Under the pieces are notes generated by a model. The model was given only the letters and a program-made list of their open reading frames with translations, was not told the DNA's origin and made no database searches. The translations under genes and the position numbers were made by a program. 64,000 bases of DNA. Origin: Parvularia atlantis. Taxonomy: Eukaryota; Opisthokonta; Rotosphaerida. Location: assembly GCA_943704415.1 (NCBI GenBank), contig CALSCO010002541.1, positions 1 to 64,000 on the forward strand, written 5' to 3'. Shown here piece by piece: positions 1-11,990 of the stretch. How positions within the stretch are numbered: the first letter of the stretch is position 1; the number at the start of each line of letters is the position of its first letter.

Positions 1-31
1 GGGGGGAGGGGGGTGTCGGAGCACAGGCCGC

Positions 32-873
32 TCATGCGCGGAAGAGCTTGGAGAAGCCCTTGCGCAGGGACGACATCGTGTTCTTGCGGCGCTTGTAGCC
101 GTCGACGTAGCTGATCTGCTTCGAGTTGAACGCGCCCGGCCGGCGCTTGCGCACAAACTCGACCGCGTCCAGCGGCTCCATGCCGTACTGCGCAACAGCC
201 GCAGCGTGAGCGGCCCGGCTGTGCGAGGCACACAGGCCGCAGCCGCACCTCGGTCAGCGCGATGGCCACAAGCACCGGTGCCCGGCCCAGTCCCGCGACG
301 CAGTGCACTGCGACCGCGCCCCGCTCCTCCTCCGGCGCGGCCATGAGCTCGTCGGTGATCGCGAGCCAGCGCTTGACAACGTCCGCCGGCGGCGCCTGGC
401 CGTCCTTGAAGGGGAGATCGCTCACCTGGATCCCGAGCGCCTGCAGCCGCTCGATCGGGTAGGTTGACTCGCACAGGCGCACGAGGTGCTTGACCTTGTA
501 CTTGGCAAACTCCTGCGCGGCGCACACCGCGCGGCGATCAGTCTCGCGCCGACAGCACGGCCGGCGGCGCACCGCGACGTAGGCGTCGAGATTGCGGTCG
601 GTCGGGCAGTCGCAGATGACAAAGTCGAGGCCGAGAGTGCTCACGATCGGCGTGACCTTGTCGCCCAACGACGCGGTCATCGACAGCTGCGTGCTCAGCT
701 GCGGGCGCTGGTGGCGTGGCGGCGTCAGGCGTGGCGGTGTCTGGCGTGGCGGAGCGCACCCGCGAGACCAACGACGACGACGAGGACGACGACGACGACG
801 CCGATGTCGTCTTGCTCAGCGTCGTGGGCGGGTGGGGCGCGGCCACGGTGGTCGTAGTCGTGGTCGCGCTCAT
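32..873 (-). CDS. PRL-type (PTP4A) protein tyrosine phosphatase
   Basis: Four exons: 760-873, 573-698, 249-512 and 32-187. The three introns (699-759, 513-572, 188-248) are 60-61 nt, begin GTGCG and keep the frame. The product is a dual-specificity phosphatase of the PRL family. The catalytic CX5R loop reads CVAGLGR, followed by APVLVAIAL as in PTP4A, and the general-acid loop reads LPFKDGQAPP. The last exon matches the PRL end (RKRRPGAFNSKQ). The first exon adds a Thr/Ser-rich leader of about 38 residues not seen in animal PRLs. The protein ends SKLFRA, so the usual C-terminal CaaX prenylation box is absent although a basic stretch precedes it. The start is the only ATG in frame upstream. 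Family assignment is firm; the first exon is inferred from the frame-preserving intron. Confidence 0.88.
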
Positions 874-1794
874 GGTCGTGATGGTCGTGATGGTGGTAGT
901 GGTGGAGGGGGGCGGGCGGGGTGGTCGTAAGGTGCGGTGGACGGACGAACGCGGCGGGGTGACTGGCTCTGCTCGAGGCCCGACTTATCCACCGTCGTCC
1001 AGGTCCTGCGCGGGCGTGAGCGCGTGACGCGTGTGCGCCCGCGGTCCGCGGCACACACCTGGGCAAAGCCGAAGAAGAGCAGCAGCAGCCCCAGTTGCGT
1101 CGACTTGCGTCCGGCCTCGGGGCGGACGGATGTCAGGCAGGCGGCGGGTTTGGAGCGGCAGGCAGGCGGGCGGGCGGCAGGCGGGACACTCGGACGACTG
1201 CGCGTGCGGAGAGAGGATGGGGGCGTGTGTGCTGGCCTCGACGGGCGGGAAACACCGGGCGGCCGGGGCGCTGTCCTGCGAGGGGGGCGCGCGCGGGCCG
1301 GGACGGGACGAGCGCGGCGAAGGCGGGCGGGCGGCCTCTGCGGCGGGCGGGGCGACCGGTCAACGTCACACACCGAGCCGACGGTCGGGGGGTGGTCCGA
1401 CCAGCCCAAAACCGGTCACGCGCACACTGCCGATCTCCCCTTCCCCACCCAACGCGCCGGCGGCCGCGGCGCGCGCAAGCAGTGGGCCGGTGCGCGGGAG
1501 ACAGCGGCAAGGGGGCCAGGTGCCCGCGCGCAGAGCAGCAGCGGCAGCACTGCAGGCCGCGAGGTGCTCGCGCAAGATAACAGGAGGGAAAGCGCTTGAG
1601 CTTGCGCAACACGAGGTGATTGACCGCTTGGTGCTCGGCGCGCGCGCCCCCAAGACACGCCGCAAGCGCGCGCGCGCAGGCCCGCAGCGTGGGGGCGGCC
1701 GAGGAGGTGGGGCCACGACGGCCACGCGGTCCGGGAGCGGAGTCGGAGCGCCGCCAGCGAACTGTACACAGACCAGTTGTGCATCGACACGAGG
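874..1794. other. Intergenic region between divergent PRL and PET127 genes
   Basis: About 920 bases with no coding region I can support. It is G-rich with short GGCAGGCGGGC-like repeats near 1140-1190. The minus strand has essentially no ATG between about 985 and 1780. A hydrophobic reading at 1040-1100 on that strand therefore has no usable start. The stretch presumably holds the promoters of both flanking genes; I see no clear TATA element. Confidence 0.5.
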
Positions 1795-2880
1795 ATGACA
1801 GCCTCGTGGTCGCGCCGGCCCGTGCTGCTGCTGCTGCGCCGCCGCGTGGGCACGGCCGCGGTGCCGAGCGCGCAGCTGCCCGCCGACCGGTGTGTGCGCC
1901 GCGCGTGCGGCAGGTGCGGGCTCCGCCGACACCCGCCGCGCAGGGCCGTGCAGCACCAGTTCACGTTGGAGGTGCAGCCCGCGCCCATGTGTGAGGTCGC
2001 CGCCGAGCGTCGGGTGACGGCGAGCCGGCTGCACCACGGCCTCGAGCGCGTGCTGTTCACGTGCGCAGTGGCGCGGGCGCGGGCGCGTTGGCGGTGCCCT
2101 GACATGCGCGCGCGCGCGCGCGCGCGCAGGCCCGGCGTGCACGTCCTCCGCAACGGCTGGACGCCCGACCCGGAGCATGGCCTCGACCCGTACCTGCGCG
2201 ACGTCGTGCACCCGGACCGCTTCGACCAGGCGCAAGTGGCCGAGTTTGTGCCGCCATCGCGCGATGCGGTGCGCTCACCGTCGTGTGCGCACGGCAAATC
2301 ACTCACCCGCGCGAACAAACCCCAGATGCTCATGACCATCGCGCGCGAAAACAGGACGCGCTACATCGGCTCGACCTCGTCCATGTCGGACGTCTACAGC
2401 CAGCTGTACTTCCTCGTGGCCAACCACCCAAACTTGCACCTGCCGCCGCTCTCCGCCTCGTTCAGGAACATGGTGCGCGGGCGCGAGTGTGCCGGTCACG
2501 TCACGCCGATGCACTCACTCACCCACAAACGCTCGCAGCCCAAGCGCTTCACGCGCGCGTCACGCTTCCCGGCGCACGTGCGCCTCTCGCTGCGCAACGG
2601 CATCTACGCTGTCGACGCCGAAAAGTCGTCAGCCAAGCACACGGTCCTGTCGCAGCTGGTGCGCGCGCTGGCGACCCACGGCAGCACAAGTGCTCACACG
2701 GGACACGCACCGCGCGTGCAGGGTCAGATGCTCGAAAAGATGTTCACGACGACGCAGGACAGCTTCCGCCAGATGGTCAAGGACGACGAGCCCTCGCCGA
2801 CCGCAGCCGCGCCCGTGCAGGAGGCAGAGCGCGCGATCGCGCAGCCGCCGCGGCCACCACCACAGCACAGCAAGCCGCCT

Positions 2881-2917
<37 letters not shown>

Positions 2918-4636
2918 GGCAGCAACAGAAGCAGCCACAGCAGCAGAGGCCGCCCAGGGACGCCAAGCCGGCGCAGCCCGCCAAGCTACCAAACCAGCAG
3001 CAGAAGCAGCAACAGCACAAGCAGCAGCAGCAGCGCAAGCCACAGGACAAACAGCAGCAGCAGCAGCAGCACGCGGACGCCGCCAGTCAACGAGAGTCGG
3101 CATCACAGCGGAAACAGCGCTCTCTGAGCGCCGCAGGCGCCATCAGGGTGCGCCCGTCGCGCGCTCGGCCCTGCCGCCGGCACTTGACCCGCTCCGCAAT
3201 AGGAAACGATGACCAAGACAGTCGACGGTACGGCCGGCAAGCGGCACGAGTCGTTCCGCTACGTCAAGGTGCGCCGGCCGCGTGACGGCACTCGGTCGCT
3301 CACCTGTGCGCGCGCGCGCGCGCGCGCAGATGAACGACTTTCTCTTGCGCTCGCAGCTGGACTGCGAGGACGACCGTCTTCCGCGCAAAATCATCGACCT
3401 CAAGACGCGCGCGACCTTCCCGATCCGGCTAGACGTGATGAACTACGAGGTGCACATGCTCCGCGGCCGCCTGCGCCGCTCACGCGCGCCGCCTGCACGC
3501 GTCCAGGAGTATGTCCAGTACAAGCTCACGCAGGCGCACGGCACATTCAACTCGTTTGAGCGCGAGTACTACGACATGATGCGCTCGGCCTTCCTCAAGT
3601 ACAGGTGCGCGGCCGCACGACTGAGCGCCACCGCCGCCTGGCTGACGCGCCCGCGTGCGCGCTGCAGCTTCCAGCTGCGTATCGGCCAGATGGACGGCGT
3701 CATGGTCGCGTATCACAACACGCGCGAGATCTTCGGCTTCCAGTACATCAACTACAAGGAGATCGACGCCTGGTGCGCGCCGCGGCGGGCCATGCATGCG
3801 TGCACACCATGCGTGCTGAGCCCGGCGCGCAGCGTGTACGGCAACGAGCTCACCGCCGAGGCGACGTTTGGCGCCCTGTCGGAGATCTTTGGCCGGCTGC
3901 TCAACATCGTCACGGCAAAGCACCCGTCCATGGTGCGCGCTGCGCGAACGCCGCCGACGCAGGGGCTGACGCCGCGGCGCAGTCGCTGCGCATGATCCTG
4001 CACACGACGACCAACCCCGTCGCCACGCACGTGCTCGTGTTCCCTGCGGCGCCCAGGAACGCGAGCCCGGCGGAGAAGGACGAGACGGGCCTGTGCGTCT
4101 CTGCTCGGCGGACGGCGCACCGGCGTGTGCGCTGAGCCTGTGGCGCGCACAGGCCCATCTCATACTTCCGCATCGCTACGCGTTCGACCGTCAACGGCGA
4201 GATTGCGCTGCAGCCGCTCCTGCGCACGCCCGACGACAAGTGGCACATGGACGTGACCATCACGGTGCGCGGCGGCAGCGCACGCGTCCCACGCTGCAGC
4301 CGACCCGCCGCACGCGCAGGATCTGAGCCACGTCAGCGCCGCAAACTTGAGGACCCTGGCCGCGGATCTGGAGAGCATGAACGGCAACCAGGACTCGGTC
4401 AGGGGTGAGTTCAACAAGGTCGCGCTCAGCGTGACCAAGAACTACGTCAGTGCGTCCTGCTGGCGAACCCGCATGGAACGTGCGTGCTCACGCGACACAT
4501 GGCGGCGGCAGAGCAACAGCAGAGCGCGCGGCACTTTACCAAGCACCAGCGCCGAGCACGCTACGCCCGCAGCCGCATACACAGCACGCCGGGCGTCCTG
4601 CCCGCGCCCATGCACGCCGTTGCCGCGACCGTGTGA
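1795..4636 (+). CDS. PET127: PET127-like mitochondrial RNA-processing protein
   Basis: About 12 exons. In yeast, Pet127 is a mitochondrial membrane protein needed for 5' processing and turnover of mitochondrial mRNAs. Conserved blocks in order: LHHGLERVLFTPGVHVL (exons 1-2, joined over intron 2061-2129), RYIGSTSSMSDVYSQLYFL, RNGIYAVDAEKSSAKHT, DFLLRSQLDCEDDRLP, IDLKTRATFPIR, SFEREYYDMMRSAFLKY, RIGQMDGVMVAYHNTREIFG and a final block LLRTPDDKWHMDVTIT. The start (MTASWSRRPVLLLLRR) gives a basic, hydrophobic leader that suits mitochondrial import. Between the GSTSSM half and the nuclease-like half lies a polyglutamine segment of about 85 residues, much longer than in fungi. The terminal exon junction near 4450-4513 is the least certain. 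Confidence 0.9.
2881..2914 (+). repeat. CAG repeat encoding polyglutamine in PET127
   Basis: A run of about 11-12 CAG codons opens a Gln-rich segment that continues with interruptions to about 3070. It lies in frame within a PET127 exon and is not part of the conserved family core. Confidence 0.9.
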
Positions 4637-4691
4637 AAACGAAAAGCATCACGTCAAGGAGCATGCACAGCAAAATGAAACGCGCCGACGC

Positions 4692-7600
4692 TCACAAGTC
4701 CTTAAAGTCGAACGCCTTGGACATCTTGAGCGGCTCGGGGAACTCCTCGAGCATCGCCAGGATCTGCGCGCGCGCGCGTGTGCTACGCTCAGCGTCCCCG
4801 CGTGCGCGCGCGGCATGGACGCACCTTGGTCCGCAGGTCACTGTCGTGCACGCTCTTGATGATCGCGTCGCGGTGCTGCAGTATGTCGTTGAGCAGCTGT
4901 CGGGCGTCGCGTGAGGCACCGGGCGTGCGTTCTTGCACGCGCACACAGACCTGCGCCATCGCGAGCTGCTTGATGTTCTTTGGCAGCTGCTGCAGCGCGG
5001 CCGCTGTGACGCGCCGCATCAGTGAGACCACGCACGCGCCCGCCCCGCCGCACACGGCCCCACGCACGCGGTAGGTCGTCCGGGATCTTCTCCGTGTCGA
5101 GCTCCTCAAAGAAGCGCACAAACTTCTTACTCTGCGTGCTGATGAACGGGTTCAGCTCGACCATCTTCCCGTCCTGCTCCTTGAACTCCTTCTCCGACGC
5201 GATCTGCCGTGGGCGAGGCAAGCGAGGCGGGCAAGGCAGGCGAGGCGGGCGAGGCCGGTCAAACACGCAAACTGATTGGTCAGGCGCCGCACCTTGATCA
5301 CGATCGAGGCGAGGTTGGCGAGCGAGTTGCTCACTACCTGGCTGAGGTGCTTCTCGTCCTCGATCAGGTTGTACGCCTGGCGCGCCGGTACCGTCAGGCC
5401 ACGCGCGCGTGGACTTGCTATAGTCACCTGAGGGCTCGTCAGGATCGCCGAGATGAAGCGCAGGACGAGGAAGTTGGTCAGCGCAGCCTGGCGGCCGACC
5501 ACGCCGAAGCGGATGTGGCTCGCGCGCGCCGCCGCTGCCGCGCGTGTCACGCCCTTGGCAGACCGCAGCGCCCGCACGCACCGTAGAGTAGCTGGCGCAG
5601 CTGCCGCGGCATCTGGTTCTTGGAGCGCAGAATGGCGGCGATGAGCTGGTGCGCGACAAGCTGCGTCTTGTACACGTTGAGCTCAAAGTTGCTGCGCTCC
5701 TCGTCCGACATCATCTCGACTTGTGACACGGCACGGTTGAGCTGGCCCGGCCGCTTAAGACCGCCACGGCGCGCGACAGCTCGGAGCACGCACGCACCTT
5801 GTCCGCCGCACCGACTGCGCCCTGGTTCTGCGCGACGTGGTCGATGATCGGGCCGAGCACGTTCCAGTAGTAGCGGAAGCAGACGGGCTTGAGGATCGCA
5901 CTGGTGCGCGCGTGCAGTCAGTGCCAACGCGCGCGGCTGGAGCGCGCGGCCAGGCGCACCGGAACATGCGCGAGCACACGTCCGGGCCGCGGAACAGGCG
6001 CTGGTAGTCCTCCACGCTCTGCACCTCGTGGTCACAGTAGTGATCAAACACCGTGCTGAGATGGTCCTGCCGCGCGCCGCGCCATCAGAGCCAGGTGCGT
6101 GCGCAACAACACCGGCGCACCTTTTCCAGCAGCAGCAGCGCCACGGCCTTGGTCGTCACCTCGCCCGTCGGCAGCGCGTTGAGCGCGCCGTGCAGCTGCA
6201 GGTGTGACGTGAGCAGGATCTCGTCCAGGTGTGCCTCCAGGCTGGCGAGCTGCTTGTCGGACGCGTCCACGCTCACGCCCGCTGCGCTGCTGTAGATGCG
6301 TCCGGCGACGTTGTTTGGCTGCTTGCGCTTGCGCACGCGGATCGACCTCTTGGACACGACGTAGAACCGCGCGGCGACGAGGGCCACAAAGAGCAGGGCA
6401 AAGCCCGACACGCCCACGACCACGCCCACGATCGTCCCCGTCGGCAGGTTTGACGCCTCGCTCGGCGTGCCGTCGGTCACGGTGAACTGGCTCGGCGCCG
6501 TCGCCGTCGCCGCAAAGATGGTCACGACGGCGCTGCCCGCGCCGAGCGCGCACGTGCCGAGCGTGCACACGATCTGCGACGCAGCCTGCTCCGTGACCGT
6601 GCACGCGCACCCGGCCACCGTCACCGCCACCGGGCCCGACGCCAGGTTGGCCCCGACAAAGGTCACGTTCGTGCCCACGGGCCCGCTCGATGGCGTGAAC
6701 GTCGTCACGACAGGGTCGCCCTGTACGGTCACGTTGCCCGCGACCGAGACGGCGTTGCCCACCGCCACCGTCGTCGCCAGCGCGCCCGTCGTCGAGATGG
6801 CGCCGAGCGTGCACGTGAGCACCGTGGCCGACGCGGCCGTCACGGTGCATGTCGTCGTCCCGACCTTGACCGTCGGCGTCGCAAAGTCGGTCAGGTTGCG
6901 CCCGGCCACGGTGAGCGAGAAGCCGCCGGCCTGCGGGCCCACGTTGCCGAGCGGGTTGGCCACGGTGACCGAGGTCGCGGTAGGGTCGGGCAGGACGACG
7001 ATCGACGCGCTCGCAAACACGTTCGCGAACCCGTCCAGCGTGACGGCGACGCTGCCCACGGTGTCGACGGCGAACGCGTTGGTGATGCACGTGACCGTGG
7101 TCGCGTTGAAGAACGGCGTCGATGCGCACAGCGCGCTCGCACTGCGGCGTGTGCTGCTCGTGTCGAACAGGATGGACGCGCGCACTGACGAGTCAAAGTT
7201 GGCGCCGCGCACGGTCAGCATCGTGCCGCCGCTGGCGATCGTCTTGGCCGGCAGCACCGACGTCACGCTCGGATTGGGCCGGTACGTGAAGCCGTTGCCG
7301 TCGGCGAGCGCGCCCGTGACGTCGCCAAACGTCCCGGCGCTGTACGACACGACGACGTCGCCCGCCATGTCCTCGCCCGCGACATCGCTTGTGCACGAGA
7401 TGGTCTGCGACGGCAGGTCCACGTTGAACGTGGCGCACGACACACCCGCGAGCTGCACGTCGAGCACGCCATCGACAAAGTTGCTACCGGTGATGGTCAC
7501 CTGCGCGCGCGACCACGCTCGCTCATTCAGCCCCCGCGACTACCGCGCGGCACAGCAGCGCACCGCTGTGCCGCCCGCCACGGGGCCGTTGCTCGGCGTC

Positions 7601-10050
7601 ACGCTCTCGATCACCGGCCGAGGACACTGCGCGGGGAAGTCACCCGTGCACGTCGGGGCGACGCCGTCCAGCGGCTGGCACTGGCCCTGCTCGGCGCACC
7701 ACCCGCACGCGGCCGTGCGCTCCTGGCACGTCAGGCACGTCGTCGTGAAGCAGTTGGTGACCGTGACGGTCGCGCTCACGTACAAACTGCCGCCGAGCGT
7801 GACCGAGAGCGTTTGCTGCGCGTGCGCTCCCTCGCGTAAGTTGCCCGCCCACCGCACATCGCACGCAGCTCGCGCGCACCGACAGCGAGTAGCTGCTGCC
7901 GCTGGCGATCGTCGCGGGCGATACGGTGCACGTGACCGTTGTGGCCGACGTGCGCTGCGCCGCGACGGTGTAGGGCGTGCCGCTCCAGCCCGTGAGCGTG
8001 AGCACGCAGGCGTAGCTGTTACTGCCGCTGGGCAGATCCGCTGCGCATGCCGCTTGATCAGCGCTCGACAGCACGCGGCGCCGGCGAGCGCGCACCGGGA
8101 TCCGCAAACGCGCCCGATGACAGCGTGAAGGTCACGTCCGTGGCCGTGCCGAGCACAAAGCTCGTGGCAGAGGCAGACGCGACGGGACAGGCAAGCGTGG
8201 GCGTCTGCGAGGCGCAGCTTTGTGTCGGTTGCCTGCACAAAAAGCACGCGGGCCCGCCCGGCGCGCACCTGGAACACCAGCGAGCTGGCCGAGCACGCTG
8301 TGGTCAGCGTGCACGTGCCCGAGCTCTGGCAGAAGCCGCAGTACTTGGACACGCCGGCGCAGGTGGCGCAGACGTTGCTGTTGGCGTAACCGGCGCAGTT
8401 GTCCATGTTGAAGCTGAGTCGGGCGCACTGAGTGAGCGACGCAGCTGACGCAAGGGCGCGGGCGCACCGCGTCAGGGCGTCGCTTGTGCTCGACTGCATG
8501 TAGGCGTACAGTACGCGCTGCGTGACGTCGCCTGCCAGCGCAAACACGTTGGCGACCAGCCCGGTCGAGAGCATGCGCAGGTAGTTGAGTGTGGCGTCGT
8601 ACACGGCGACGCGGCCCGAGCTCTGTCCGACAAACAGGTAGTTGGTGACGCCTGCCCGCACCCGGTCAGCGCATGCCCGCCACCCCCCAGGCATGCACGC
8701 ACTGTCGTAGAAGAGCGACCCGCCGAAGATGGCGGTCGAGGTCGACCACGGGGCCACATGCAGCACGGGGTACGGGTTGTCGCCGTTATTGCTGTTGCCG
8801 TCGACAAAGTCGCTCACGTTGAACGAGGCCAGCATGCGGTCGGACGTCTGGCCGATGGACGACGTTGCGGCGAAGACAAAGGTCGCGTACATGACGTCGT
8901 TGTGCACGACAAAGTTGTAGTTGCGGTCGTTCTGGTGGCAACGGACGCGGCGTCAGCGGCGACGCGCATCCCGCGCAGGCCGCGGGCGCGCGCACCGCGA
9001 AGATCGTCGTCGCCGACACATTGCGCGGCAGATTGAACTGCGCCGTCTGGCCGGCCGTGAGCTGCGCGTTGATCTGCGTCACGGTGAACACGCCCACGCC
9101 GTAGCTCGAGGGCGCGTTGGCGGTGAGGATGGCCCACATCTTGCCCGTGGCCGCGTCGCGCGCTGCCCGCGTCGTCGTCAGCTCGCCGGCGTGGCGGCAA
9201 AGCGCGCCACGGCGCACCCAGGTTGCCGCAGCCGCTCAGCGACGACGTCTGGTAGACGTCCGTAGGTGTCGAGCCGAGCACGCCCCTGGCATCGACTGTG
9301 ATCTTGTAAAAGTACGTGTTTTTGGCGCCCAGGTTGGTGTTGTACGTGCACAGCAGCACGGCGTCCTACGAATATCCCGGTGGCATGCCAGTGTCAAGGA
9401 GACGCGTCAAAGAGTTGGCCAGCGCACGTTGTTCTGCGCGACGGCGACGCGCGCGTTCTGCGAGCCGACGGCGATGTCGATTGTCGGCACGAACGTGGAC
9501 TGGCCCCAGGCATAGTCTGGTCGGAGCGCGATCAATGATGAGCACGGCGCAATCCTCACCGCGATGCGATGACGCACTGCGCACAAAGCTGCCCAGCACG
9601 GTCACGAGGTAGCTGCTGCCGGGCGCGGTCGCGTTGGGCACGAGCGCGGACGCGTCGGCGTCCATGCCCGTGACGACCGACGGCGCGCCCGTGGTCGAGA
9701 GTGGGGCTGGCGCGCCGTGCCACGTGAGAACACGGCGATGTCGCTCACGCGGCGCCGCGCACAGGCGAAGAAGAACGAAAGCGCGCGGCGCTGTGACTGC
9801 AGCGGCTTGGACAGGGTAATGACGAAGACGCGGCCGTTGGCCAGGTCGAGCGTGAGCTGCGGCGCGGCGACTGTGCTGTCGGCCATCTTGGCGTTGTTGT
9901 CGTCCACGCCGGCCTGCTGCAGCGCAAGCTGGCCTAATGCGGATACGGGGCGGTCAGCACGCGACGTCCGTGTGCGCCTCGGTGTGGTGCACCGTGCGCG
10001 CCGGCCACGAGCAGTGCCATGAGCAGCGCCGCGACGACGACGCCCCGCAT
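4692..10050 (-). CDS. Plexin-like receptor: Sema-like region, PSI, IPT/TIG repeats, TM, RasGAP-fold tail
   Basis: The start at 10050 opens a signal peptide (MRGVVVAALLMALLVAGA). A long ectodomain follows, apparently a beta-propeller-like Sema region (about 8450-9950). Next comes a Cys-rich PSI module with YCGFC (about 8290-8400), then a second PSI with ACGWC (about 7640-7740). Three to four IPT/TIG repeats follow (about 6430-7620; motifs SVTPSNGPVAGGT, FTPSSGPVGTNVTF). One membrane segment (about 6355-6440; GFALLFVALVAARF) precedes a basic KRSIRVRKRK stop-transfer. The cytoplasmic part (4692-6060) has the RasGAP fold, including NFLVLRFISAIL where RasGAPs have FLRF(I/V). This order matches animal plexins. 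The GAP part reads somewhat like IQGAP, so its GTPase target is unknown. The Sema call is the weakest; exons near 9360-9720 are not fully resolved. Confidence 0.78.
5215..5265. repeat. GGCGAGGC-type tandem repeat in an intron
   Basis: Imperfect units of about ten bases (GCGAGGCGGGC, GCAAGGCAGGC) fill an intron of the plexin-like gene. They make it about 88 nt instead of the usual 60. Confidence 0.7.
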
Positions 10051-10309
10051 GCTGCGCGGAAACGCGGTGTTTCAGCCCACTTTGTCCACGCGCGCGCGCG
10101 CGTAGCAAGTCGGCCGTGCACGTAACGCGCAGGGCACGGCAGGCGGTGCACGCGGGCACCGGTGTGCGAGAGCGTGCAACTGAGCGGGAGCGAGAGCGCG
10201 CGCACGCTGTCGGCCGCCGCACTGCACGGCGCGGCAACAACAAGGTGGAAGGACGATTTGGCGCACGTTGGATGTTTGGCCAACGCAGGACATTTCGGCG
10301 CATACGGAC

Positions 10310-11862
10310 ATGAACTCGGTCGCGCGGCGCGCGTTCGCGTCCCTGGCGACGTTCGGCGAGCCGCGCGTGGGCTTCGTGGGCGCGGTCGGCATGACGCCGC
10401 TGCTGCGCCTGGACCGGCTTGGGCGCGAGACCGGCTGCACCATCTACGGCAAGGTGCGCGACGCAACGTAGTCCGCTTGTGGTGAGCGCTGATCGTCGTT
10501 GTCGCGCGGGGCACGGTGTGCTGCTCCAGGCCGAGTTCATGAACCCGGGCGGGTCGGTCAAGGACCGCGCGGCGCGCTTCATCGTCGAGGACGCGGAGCG
10601 CAAGGGTGCGCGCCGTGTGCCGTGCCGCTGCCGTGCCGCTGCCGCGAAGCTGATGCCAAGCGTCGGTCAGGGCTGATCCAGCCCGGTGGCACCGTCGTCG
10701 AGGGCACGGCCGGCAACACGGGCATCGGCCTGGCGCACGTGTGCCGCGCGCGCGGGTACAAGTGCGTGATCTACATGCCCAACACGCAGGTGCGCACGCC
10801 GGCCGCACGGGACAACCCTGCCACGCGCGGCTGAACCCGTGCGCAGTCGCAGGAGAAGATCGACCTGCTGCGCATGCTTGGCGCCGATGTCCGCCCCGTG
10901 CCCGCCGTCGCCTTCACAGACCCGGCCAACTACAATCACCAGGCCGCGCGCTTCGCCCAGACGCTCGAGAACGCCGTGTGGTGCGCCGTCCGATGCACCT
11001 CGCACGCCGCACGCCGTGTGCTGAGCGGGTGCGCAGGACCAACCAGTTTGACAACATCGCCAACCGCCAGGCGCACTACGAAACGACGGGGCCCGAGATC
11101 TTTGCGCAGCTCGACGGCAAGGCGCGCCGCGTCGTACGTGCGGCGGCGTCCGCGTGTCCTGACTGCTTGGTGACGGCAGCTGGACGGCTTCACGTGCTCC
11201 ACCGGCACCGGCGGCACGCTGTACGGCACGGGCCTGTTCCTCAAGGTGCGGCTCGGCGCTGCACCGCGTCGTGCTCACGCGTCGGCGGTGCAGGTCAAGA
11301 ACCCCAAGATCCGCGTGTTCCTCGCCGACCCGCCGGGCTCGGTGCTGTACCGCTACGTCAAGTCCGGCTACAAGGAGCTCGTGCGCACGGGGGAGAGCTC
11401 GATCACCGAAGGCATCGGCCAAGGGCGTGTGACCGAGAATCTCAAGGGCGCCGAGCAGTTTCTCGACGACGCGCTGCATATCCCGGACGAGCAGGTGCGC
11501 GCCGCACCGGGTCGTCTGACTCGCTAACGCGTGCGCGCGCGCGCGAAAAAAAAAACAGACGATCCGCATGGTGTATGAGCTGCTGCACTACGACGGCATC
11601 TTTGTCGGCGCGTCGTCGGCGCTCAACGTCGTCGCGGCCGTCGAGATGGCCAAGCAGCTCGGGCCGGGTGCGCCCCGCGGCGCGCCGCGCAGTCCATCGC
11701 GCGCCAACGCGCCGTTGCGGCGCAGGGCACACGATCGCGACGGTCATCTGCGACGGCGCGTACCGGTACCAGTCGCGCCTGTTCAGCCGCAAGTGGCTCG
11801 AGTCGAAGAAGCTGCTCGACGCGATCCCGCCGCAGCTGCACTCGTACATCATCCTGCCGTGA
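10310..11862 (+). CDS. Cysteine synthase-like PLP enzyme (CysK/Cys12 type)
   Basis: Beta-family PLP enzyme of the cysteine synthase group. The PLP lysine lies in [11 protein letters not shown], the Asn loop reads [12 protein letters not shown], and the phosphate-binding loop reads [10 protein letters not shown]. The C-terminal part ([63 protein letters not shown]) resembles the fungal mitochondrial Cys12-like branch more than bacterial CysK. The start chosen gives a short basic leader ([15 protein letters not shown]) that would suit import. Nine exons or so, with a clear first intron at 10454-10529. Substrates (O-acetylserine and sulfide, or another pair) cannot be settled from sequence. It is divergent from the plexin-like gene across 259 bp. 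Confidence 0.9.
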
Positions 11863-11952
11863 ACAGAGCCAGCGCGGGCCGGGTGCTGTACAACGTGCAT
11901 CGTGCGGCGGAAAAATAACAAGGCGCGCGGCGCAGGGGGCCGCGGCGGCCGG

Positions 11953-11960
<8 letters not shown>

Positions 11961-11983
<23 letters not shown>

Positions 11984-11987
11984 CCCC
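11961..11987. repeat. Poly-C tract of 27 in a convergent intergenic gap
   Basis: An uninterrupted run of C lies between the stop codons of the cysteine synthase-like and PAM18 genes. It could form a G-quadruplex or pause structure on the other strand. Confidence 0.95.
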
Positions 11988-11990
11988 GTC

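Noticed and set aside
985-1130. Minus-strand reading with a hydrophobic run (LGLLLLFFGF) and an intron-like segment followed by a stop
   Set aside because: No ATG exists on that strand between about 985 and 1780, so no start codon can supply it without overlapping PET127.
2103-2129. Alternating CG runs as possible CRISPR, Z-DNA regulatory elements or repeats
   Set aside because: They recur at intron 3' ends and are explained as acceptor-side intron sequence. There are no spacer-repeat arrays.
937-2339. Several long Arg/Ala/Pro-rich open frames on both strands
   Set aside because: Long frames without stops arise by chance at this GC content. None has family motifs or consistent splice signals.
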